Positions 19,077 to 26,800 of a DNA stretch of 64,000 nt are shown here, piece after piece (the stretch's first letter is position 1; every line of letters begins with the position of its first letter). The stretch is from Rhodopirellula baltica SH 1. Lineage in GTDB: Bacteria; Planctomycetota; Planctomycetia; Pirellulales; Pirellulaceae. The stretch spans positions 4,960,001 to 5,024,000 of the forward strand of contig NC_005027.1 of NCBI RefSeq assembly GCF_000196115.1, written 5' to 3'. The position numbers and the translations under genes are program-made. Below the pieces are notes generated by a model. That model searched no databases. It was not told where the DNA came from and worked only from the letters and a program-made list of their open reading frames with translations.

Positions 19077-20462
19077 ATGACAGCCACCATTCCATCTCAA
19101 TCCGCCGCGCCGACCGATGAACTGACACCGTATCAACTGTGTCACGACATCGTCGCTCGCACTCGCGCTGACCGAGCGTTGTGGTTCGCGCGGCGAGAGA
19201 ACCAATGGGTTCCGATGGGTTCCTCCGTGCAATCCGAGACCGCGGTGGATTCGCCCGTCGCTCGCGATTGGTCCTCGATCCTTTCGCATATTCAGGAATC
19301 GACCGAGCCCCGAACTGACACGTTCTTTCAAAACCAGCTGGATCGTTATCGCGAGAACTCCGGTGCGCAAACGATATTGATTCTGCCGCTTCGTGCGAAA
19401 GAGGCAACCGAAGCGACGTCGTTCTTAATTCTTGAAACGTTCGACTCGTCAGCACAACAAGTCGACTCGGCAGATCTAAGAGCGGACTGGGAATCGATCA
19501 GCAGCACACTTGCCCCCGCGCTCCAGCGTGCAGTCGACCAATTTCAAACATCGCCGCCACGCCCCAAACGTCGATTCTCGAGAGCAATTTGGGCGACCGT
19601 CCTCGCCGCCGTCACGTTGGTCCTGGCTTTTGTCCAGGTTCCCTTGCGACTCCCCGTGGCAGGCAGCCTGGAACCGATCCACCAACAACGTCTCTTTGCA
19701 CCGACTGCGGCCCGAGTGGTCACGGTACACGTCGAAGATGGACAACAAGTCGAACCGGGCACACTCCTTCTCGAACTGCGAAGCGACGAACTCGACCTGC
19801 AAACCCAAATGGTCGCGGGAAACTTGGCGACAGCGAAAGCAGAACTGGCCGGGCGTCGCACGATTCGATCCGGCCGATCGAACCAATCGAGTTCGTCCGA
19901 CACATCAACCGAGTCGAGCGGGCTGCAATCTTCGACGAACGAATTGGTTCTTCGAGAACGTATTCGATCGTATGAGAAACAACTTGAGCTACTGCAGGCC
20001 GTGCAAGAATCGATGTCGATTCGCTCGACAGTCCGAGGCCAAATCCGACGCTGGGATGAAAAAGAAACCTTGGTGGGACGTGACGTCTTCCAAGGTCAAT
20101 GGCTTTTTGACGTGGTGGATTCATCCGCCGGAATGATCGCCGACCTGGAACTGGCCGAGCAACACATTGGACATGTCCTGCAGGCCCAATCAGAAAGCCA
20201 GCCTTTGATCTGCCGCTTGCGTCTGCGGGCTCAGCCTGATGTCAGCTGGACCGGTGAAGTTCAAGATATCGCATCTGCGGTGCATCCCAATGCCGAACAA
20301 CAACCTGTCATCCGACTCGGCGCCACCGTACCGTCGACTCTAAAAGGTGTCACCGACCAGTCGATGGGCTCGACGGTCGTTGGCGATGTAGCAGCAGGAC
20401 GACGCAGTCTCGCATTCGTCCTCTTTCGTCCCTTCTTCGATTCCCTTCGGGAGATTTGGTAA
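19077..20462 (+). CDS. HlyD-family membrane fusion protein with cytoplasmic GAF-like N-terminus
   Basis: A 461-residue protein. Residues 1-165 are soluble and, by the spacing of strands (TILILPLRAKEA, TSFLILETFDS), could be a small GAF-like sensor; this is weak. One membrane segment follows (AIWATVLAAVTLVLAFVQVP, about 169-188), then a periplasmic adaptor: VAGSLEPIHQQRLFAPTAA, the lipoyl half-motif VEDGQQVEPGTLLLEL, a hairpin and a second half near STVRGQIRRWDEKETL. It is first of a three-gene operon; its TAA shares one base with the next ATG. The cytoplasmic domain distinguishes it from ordinary RND adaptors. Confidence 0.78.
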   Translation: MTATIPSQSAAPTDELTPYQLCHDIVARTRADRALWFARRENQWVPMGSSVQSETAVDSPVARDWSSILSHIQESTEPRTDTFFQNQLDRYRENSGAQTILILPLRAKEATEATSFLILETFDSSAQQVDSADLRADWESISSTLAPALQRAVDQFQTSPPRPKRRFSRAIWATVLAAVTLVLAFVQVPLRLPVAGSLEPIHQQRLFAPTAARVVTVHVEDGQQVEPGTLLLELRSDELDLQTQMVAGNLATAKAELAGRRTIRSGRSNQSSSSDTSTESSGLQSSTNELVLRERIRSYEKQLELLQAVQESMSIRSTVRGQIRRWDEKETLVGRDVFQGQWLFDVVDSSAGMIADLELAEQHIGHVLQAQSESQPLICRLRLRAQPDVSWTGEVQDIASAVHPNAEQQPVIRLGATVPSTLKGVTDQSMGSTVVGDVAAGRRSLAFVLFRPFFDSLREIW

Positions 20463-21586
20463 TGCACCGAGCAATGATCGCAGCGGGACTTTCACTTGTC
20501 GTCGCCTTCCCCGTATTCGCCCAAGACTCGCAACGGACAGTTTCGAACGACTCGCAACAAACAACTTGGATCGGCGATCTGATTGTCACGGCTGCGCAGT
20601 CAGGATCGGCCGTCGCCGTGCATCCCGGACGGTTGGTCAAAATTCATGTGACCGAAGGTGACGCTGTTGATCTCGGTGAATTGCTGGCCAGCCTCGATGA
20701 TGTGGTAGCCAGCCTACAACATCAGTCCGCTGAACAAGATCTCGCGATCATCCAATTTCAAAGTGACCAAACCTTGGATCTCGACGCCGCTCTCGCATTC
20801 CTTGAAGAACAGAAGAGTGCGGCAAGGGAACACGACGCCGGCGCAGCGATTCAAAAACGTCTCGCCGAAAACGACATCCGTGTGCAGGCTGCCCAAAAAG
20901 CCGAAGCGGTTGCCAAGAGCGAATGGACGCGTGCGGTCAACGCGAAGAAAGATTTCGACGACGCGGTTTCGCAATCCGAGATCGATCAATTCCGCCTTGC
21001 TTATGAACAACGAAGTCTGGAAACCCAGCAAGCCATCTTTGAACAAGAGAACGCTCGCTTGGAACAATCGGTCGACCAGGCCACCGCGGCATCTCTGCAA
21101 ACCAAAATCCGATCGGCCGACGTCGCAGTTCGACAAGCTAAGGCAGCGGCGAACGTAGTCCAGCTTAAAAAAAAGCTCAAGGAGCAACAACTCGAACTGG
21201 CACGGGTAAACGTCGAACAACACTCATTGAAGTCGCCGATCGATGGAATCGTGGTTGAGGTTTCGCACCGAGTGGGTGACTGGGTCCAACCCGGAGAATC
21301 GATCGCACGTGTGGTGCGACTGGATCGCCTGCGAGTGGAAGGCTACCTGCCCGCCAAATGGATCCATTGGCTTCGTGACGAATCCGAACCCAAGCTGATC
21401 GTCGAGCTTGCGACAGGTGAGACAACCGAACGAACCGGCGAAGCAAAATTCATCAGCCCCGAAGTCGATCCACTGACCCGAGAAACTCGCTTCTGGATTG
21501 AAGTTGACAACGCCGACGGAAAATTGCTCCCCGGGTCACCGGCTCGACTGTTGCTTCCCAATATTGATCACGGAACAACACGATGA
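20462..21586 (+). CDS. Periplasmic adaptor, HlyD/RND membrane fusion family
   Basis: A 374-residue protein starting at the ATG at 20462, which overlaps the previous stop (TAATG). A signal peptide ends near FPVFAQD. The first lipoyl half is GRLVKIHVTEGDAVDLGELL, then a long alpha-helical hairpin (about residues 80-230, many Gln, Glu and Ala), then the second half SPIDGIVVEVSHRVGDWVQP and a beta-barrel. This is the standard periplasmic adaptor layout linking an inner membrane component to TolC. Its stop overlaps the next start by 4 nt. Confidence 0.85.
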   Translation: MHRAMIAAGLSLVVAFPVFAQDSQRTVSNDSQQTTWIGDLIVTAAQSGSAVAVHPGRLVKIHVTEGDAVDLGELLASLDDVVASLQHQSAEQDLAIIQFQSDQTLDLDAALAFLEEQKSAAREHDAGAAIQKRLAENDIRVQAAQKAEAVAKSEWTRAVNAKKDFDDAVSQSEIDQFRLAYEQRSLETQQAIFEQENARLEQSVDQATAASLQTKIRSADVAVRQAKAAANVVQLKKKLKEQQLELARVNVEQHSLKSPIDGIVVEVSHRVGDWVQPGESIARVVRLDRLRVEGYLPAKWIHWLRDESEPKLIVELATGETTERTGEAKFISPEVDPLTRETRFWIEVDNADGKLLPGSPARLLLPNIDHGTTR

Positions 21587-23793
21587 ATTCCGTGGCCATC
21601 CAACCTCGATTGCGTCCGGATTTGATCTGCCGGATCATCCGCGTTGGGAAAACCTTTCAGTGGGTCATCCGAGATCCCGTGGTATCCACGCGAGGCTCCC
21701 ACGATCGCTCCTCAGCGCAGTGGATGGTCAATGAGCAAGAATTTGCGGTTCTGCAAAGCCTGGATGGACGAAGAACGTTCGAGCAAGCTCACCTTCATTG
21801 CCAACGTCTGCTCGCACCAATCAAACTTTCGCGAGAAGACTTTGCGGCATTCATCAACCAAGCCAATCAAAACACTTGGCTCACCACCGCGTCAGCTGTC
21901 GCCACTCAAGCCATCTCGCAAAGTGAAGCGAGAACCCAGCAATGCGAATTGAAAAAGTCTTTTTGGCAACGTGCGATTAAGAATCCTTTGGCAATTCGAA
22001 TCCCGTTGGTGGATCCCGATCGATGGCTTGATCGACCGGTTCAATTCGTTCGAAACTTTGTTGCAAGGAATCGACCTGCCTGCGTGATCTTTGGCTCAGC
22101 GTGGACCGTGTTCGCAGGAGCCATTCTTCTCAAGCACTGGGAGCAATTGATTCCGGCGATCGGTCAGAGCACCGAGGCGTTGCAATCCCCATCCACTTGG
22201 ATCGTTTTGGCGATTGTGATTTCGGGAGTCAAGCTGATCCATGAACTCGCCCACGCGATCGCCTGCAAATGGTTCGGAGGAAGCTGTCACGAAATGGGCG
22301 TCATGCTGTTATTCGGCATACCTTGTTTGTATTGCGATGTCAGTGACTCTTGGTTGATGCAGCAACCTTGGAAACGAATGTTCGTCTCCGCCGCAGGAAT
22401 CCTGGCTGAATGCGTGATTGGATCACTCGCACTGGTCGCCTGGACTCATTCGATGCCAGGACTGCCGCAAAACATATTGCTGTTTGTATTGATGGTCACA
22501 TCGGTCAACACGTTGATCCTCAACGGCAATCCATTGATGCGTTATGACGGCTACTACCTGTTGTCCGACGCGGCTTCCGTTCCCAATCTAGCAACACGTT
22601 CGCGCAGCGTTTTACAAATGCGATTGCGGTCATGGTTTTGGGGTCTATCTTCGGTTCAAACGGAATTACAGTCCCAACCAACCACGGTGCAAGACGATCG
22701 CGACTCTATCGGATTGCTCGCCTACGCACTTGCAAGCACTGCTTATCGCTTGGTGGTCTTCGGAGCCATCGGTTGGCTTCTACTCAACCATCTCGCGTCG
22801 ATCGGTGCGACCGCCATTGGCATTGTCGCAATCGTGATTCTCCTTTATCGCGTGATGCGAGCTTGGACCGCTCCCATCGTGCGAACTCCATCCGATCTCG
22901 CTCCTGGGAAAGCTCGTCGCCGTTCTCGGTTGATGATTGGCATGGTTGCCGTCTTGTTGCTGGCGATTCTCTTCACACCGATTCCTCACCGCGTGAAGGC
23001 AACGGCGAAGGTTCAACCGATCCAGCAATCAAAGATCTTTGCATTGACCACGGGTCGCCTGGAATCAATTGCCTCAACGGGACAGTTGGTGCGAGTCAAC
23101 GAACCACTCGTCAGGCTGTCAGACTGGAAAACCACCCTCCAAATCGAACGCCTCGAGGGCGAGATTGCTGAGTTGGAAGCTCGCCTGAAGGGCACTCGCA
23201 TGAGCCGCATCCAATCGGACGCCGGAACTACCACTTTGGCCAATATCCCGACCAATGAATTCGCTTTGCAAGCCAAACGCGAAGAACTGCTGACGATCCA
23301 AAAGGAATCGGAGCACCTTGAGATTCGTTCACCTCACGCGGGTCAGATCGTTGCGGTTTCGGCCAATCCCATCACACCCTGGCAGCGATCAAGATCCCAA
23401 ATCGGATGGAGTGGCCAGCCAACTGAAGCGATCAACCGAGGAGCTTGGATCAGCAGCGGAACTCCCATTTGCAACGTCGTATCAAACGATCAACACAAGG
23501 TTTCTGTGTCCGTTGACGCATCGCAGATCGGATGGATACGAGAGGGCCAATCAGCCGTCACGTCGTTCCCTTCAGGCACCACATGGACGGGAAATGTCAC
23601 AGAAGTGGGCACGCGTCCGTCCGAGAATGATGGGACTTACAAAGTCACTGTTGCACTGGATTCAGACAAGCGACCGTTTAATTTTGCTCCACCATCCAAT
23701 TGGACAACCAGCGTGAGCGTGCACGTTGAGCCTTCTTCGCTGTGGAAACGAACCAAGCACTGGCTGGCCACCCACTTCCGTGCGGATAGCTGA
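21583..23793 (+). CDS. M50 metalloprotease-HlyD fusion (peptide zinc metalloprotease type)
   Basis: A 736-residue membrane protein. Residues 1-105 resemble a PqqD-like winged helix (NEQEFAVLQSLDGRRTFEQA). Then comes a site-2-protease-like core: HELAH at 220-224 with glycine-rich KWFGGSCHEMGV after it, and NPLMRYDGYYLL at 316-327 carrying the third metal ligand (Asp 322). Several membrane segments surround these. After the last (LMIGMVAVLLLAILFTPIP) a HlyD-type lipoyl/barrel-sandwich region follows (RVKATAKVQPIQQSKIFALT, then LEIRSPHAGQIVAV). The family is known from peptide export and processing loci. It may process or export a substrate through the TolC-like duct; no candidate precursor peptide is adjacent. 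Confidence 0.82.
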   Translation: MNSVAIQPRLRPDLICRIIRVGKTFQWVIRDPVVSTRGSHDRSSAQWMVNEQEFAVLQSLDGRRTFEQAHLHCQRLLAPIKLSREDFAAFINQANQNTWLTTASAVATQAISQSEARTQQCELKKSFWQRAIKNPLAIRIPLVDPDRWLDRPVQFVRNFVARNRPACVIFGSAWTVFAGAILLKHWEQLIPAIGQSTEALQSPSTWIVLAIVISGVKLIHELAHAIACKWFGGSCHEMGVMLLFGIPCLYCDVSDSWLMQQPWKRMFVSAAGILAECVIGSLALVAWTHSMPGLPQNILLFVLMVTSVNTLILNGNPLMRYDGYYLLSDAASVPNLATRSRSVLQMRLRSWFWGLSSVQTELQSQPTTVQDDRDSIGLLAYALASTAYRLVVFGAIGWLLLNHLASIGATAIGIVAIVILLYRVMRAWTAPIVRTPSDLAPGKARRRSRLMIGMVAVLLLAILFTPIPHRVKATAKVQPIQQSKIFALTTGRLESIASTGQLVRVNEPLVRLSDWKTTLQIERLEGEIAELEARLKGTRMSRIQSDAGTTTLANIPTNEFALQAKREELLTIQKESEHLEIRSPHAGQIVAVSANPITPWQRSRSQIGWSGQPTEAINRGAWISSGTPICNVVSNDQHKVSVSVDASQIGWIREGQSAVTSFPSGTTWTGNVTEVGTRPSENDGTYKVTVALDSDKRPFNFAPPSNWTTSVSVHVEPSSLWKRTKHWLATHFRADS

Positions 23794-23810
23794 CAACACT
23801 AACTTGGTCA

Positions 23811-26800
23811 TCAGTCAGGATCCACCATCGCCGGCCACAACCGCACGGTGCCGTCTTCGGATGCCGTCATCATCAGATCACCCTTGTCGGTCAAATCCAA
23901 CGCGGACAATGCATTTTTGTGACCACGCAGCTCTAGCAGCTCTCGTCCGAATCTCGCTTGCTCGTCATGATTCGCTCCTTGAGCAATCGGATCCCAAACT
24001 CTCACCGATCGATCTTCGCTAGCTGTAAACAACCGAAGCGGATTGGACAGCACGGCTAAATCGGCAATCGGTTCCGCATGCCCAATTAGCTGGATCGGCG
24101 CCTTCATATCAGCCCCTCCCAGCCTCGGGTTTTTGAACCACTTCGACACATCCCACATCCTCGCGACGTTGTCGGATCCACCGACCGCGACCCATCTTGA
24201 ATCATTGGAAAAGCGACCGACGTTCAGTTTACCCAGCGACGGATCCGCCACCAGATTGAGCGTCGCCTTCCCGTCCATCCGCATCAACGTTGCCGCACCT
24301 TGATTGGTCGTCGCCAGCAAGCACGAACCATCCGGGCTGAAATCCAACGAAGCGATCCCACCTTGCAAGATCGGATCGTTCCACTGACGAACGGACTGGA
24401 ATGATCCGGTTTCTTCATCGAAGTCCCAAACACGAACTCGCGAATCGTCGCCGCCGGTCACCAAGCGAAACGTTTCCTTCGGTGAAATTGCAATCGCACG
24501 AACGGTGCCCTCATGAGGCGACTCCAATTTGCCGACTGTCTTTCCCGACTCCGCGTCCCAAACTTTGACACTGCGACTGGCTGTGATTACCCGGCGATCA
24601 CCCCCGGCAAATGTGGCTCGCGTGACCGCACCGTGAGCTCGATAGCTCATTAAATGGGTGTTGGAGTCCCCGTCCCATCGAAACGCCGCATTGCCATGCA
24701 TGGTCACAAAACGGGCACCTTGCAGCGACGCCACCGCCGTGCACTCCCCAATGCGTTCTGGCAACTCAACTGCCGCGACTCGCTTCGCCGTCCCAACGTT
24801 ACCGGACAGATCCCAAGTCTCAACGCGACTGGATCGTCCGCCAGCCGGAGTCACGACCAAACGAGCTAATCGACCATCAGTGGAGAAAGCCGCTCCGCCA
24901 AAGTTGGGACGACCACCAAAGGCACTGGTCTGATCATTCGAGAATGTTTCCGAAAGCAACCGCTGTTGTTTGCCATTGGAAAGATCCCACCAGGTCACAT
25001 TGGAAATCGTTCGGTCGGTTCGCTTCGATTGATCGATTGTGATCGCCTGCCGCCCATCGGGTGAGACGACAAGATTCATCACGAAACCATTGGTGTCATG
25101 GCGGTCCACCCAAGTCCTGTCAGACCAACGCCAACGCATCAACGACTGATTGTCTGATCCAACCCAAACACTTTTTGAATCACCGGCGAACGAAGCCGTG
25201 TTGATGCGAAAGCCAAGAAGATCGTCGATTGGTTCGCCAACCGGCTCACCTGTTTGCAAATCCCATACACGGCCTCGGCCCGCTCGATCACCGCTGAACA
25301 ACCACTGGCTATCAGGAGAAATCGCCAATGCGGCGACGGATTCTTCATGCCCATTCAAACGATGCAGTAACCGAGGAGAGACTTGCTTGGACGGGTCCAA
25401 CTTCCAGACCAAAACATCCGATTCGGCGGAACTGGAACCGGTAGCAAGAAGACTTCCATCTTTCGAAACCGCCAACACATCGTTCAGCCCCGTGCCACGA
25501 ACGCTGCCGAGTTCTGTCCCACGATCGATGTCCCAAATGCGGACCGTCGCGTCGGCATTGCCGAGGAACAACCGGCGATGCACAGGGTCCATTCGCATGG
25601 ACATTGCACCGAACGCGCTGCCTTCTTCCAGTGTTCCACCATCTTCCTCCGACGACGACTGATCCGATGAGATCGTCAGTCGCGTGTCGAAGCGGGAGGT
25701 GCCGGGATCTATCGACAACACTCGCGCCGTGTGATCGCGACTGGATGTCACGACCTTCGTTCCATCGGGGCTGAATCGGGCCGACCAAATTTCATCGTCA
25801 TGAGCGGCCGTTTCGAAGGCGTCCAAACCATCCGCCGCTAAATCTTGATTGCTCGATGCCCGAGCGGAAGTGAGATCCTCTTCCAATCTGCTGTCCAACC
25901 GACCCGTTTCCGATTCCCAATATCGAAGCGTTTGATCGTCGCCCAAAGACAGCACGTCCCCACCTGATGCAGGAACAAACACAGCTGCCTTCACCGCACC
26001 CCCGTGACCTCGCAAAGATCGTTCGCGAGCCCATGGCCCGAGTTCAGCCTCGTGCGGAATGTCTGCGAGCTTCCAAGTTCGCACCACGTAATCCTTGCCA
26101 GCGGTGATCAGGCGATCGATCGTTTTGTCATAACGAATGGCCTGCACCCCGCCACGATGAATTGGTGCGGGTTCGGCTGACGCTTTGGGTTCATCAATGC
26201 GGGTATTAGATGCATCAACCGAAGCCAAATCCTGAACCGCACTTTCAATGCTTTTTTTCGGATCCGCATCAACCAAATCGCCTTGCCCCCAAACGAAAAC
26301 ATTCCCATCGGTGTCACCGCTTGCGAACACGGGAGAGTCATCCTCCATCCAAGCCGACAACGCAGAGACCTCCGAATCATGCTGCATGAAACGGCCAACC
26401 CGCGTCCCCGCTCCGTCTCGATTGACACCGATGTTCCAAACCGCCACACGGCCACGTGCCGAATCGTTTACCGCCGCAGAAACCCAAACCGTTTCACCAT
26501 CGCGAACAGCAGCGACCTGCGTGACCGGACCGACGTGCCAGTGTTCGCTGTAAGCAGGAATGTCGCTTTCATTTCTCGAATTCAAGTTCCAAAGCCGAAT
26601 GGTGCGATCTGTGGATGACGAAACCAAAGTATTCGAGTCGGCAAAACCAAGATCGCTAACCGGTCCGTCGTGCGCCGGCAATCGTGAAACGCGAACGGAC
26701 AAATCCTCGTTCCAAATTTCGATTTTTCCGTCGAGCATTCCGAGTGCAACTTGTTCACCTGATTCATTCATCGCCGCAGCCGTGACGAATCCACCATTGG

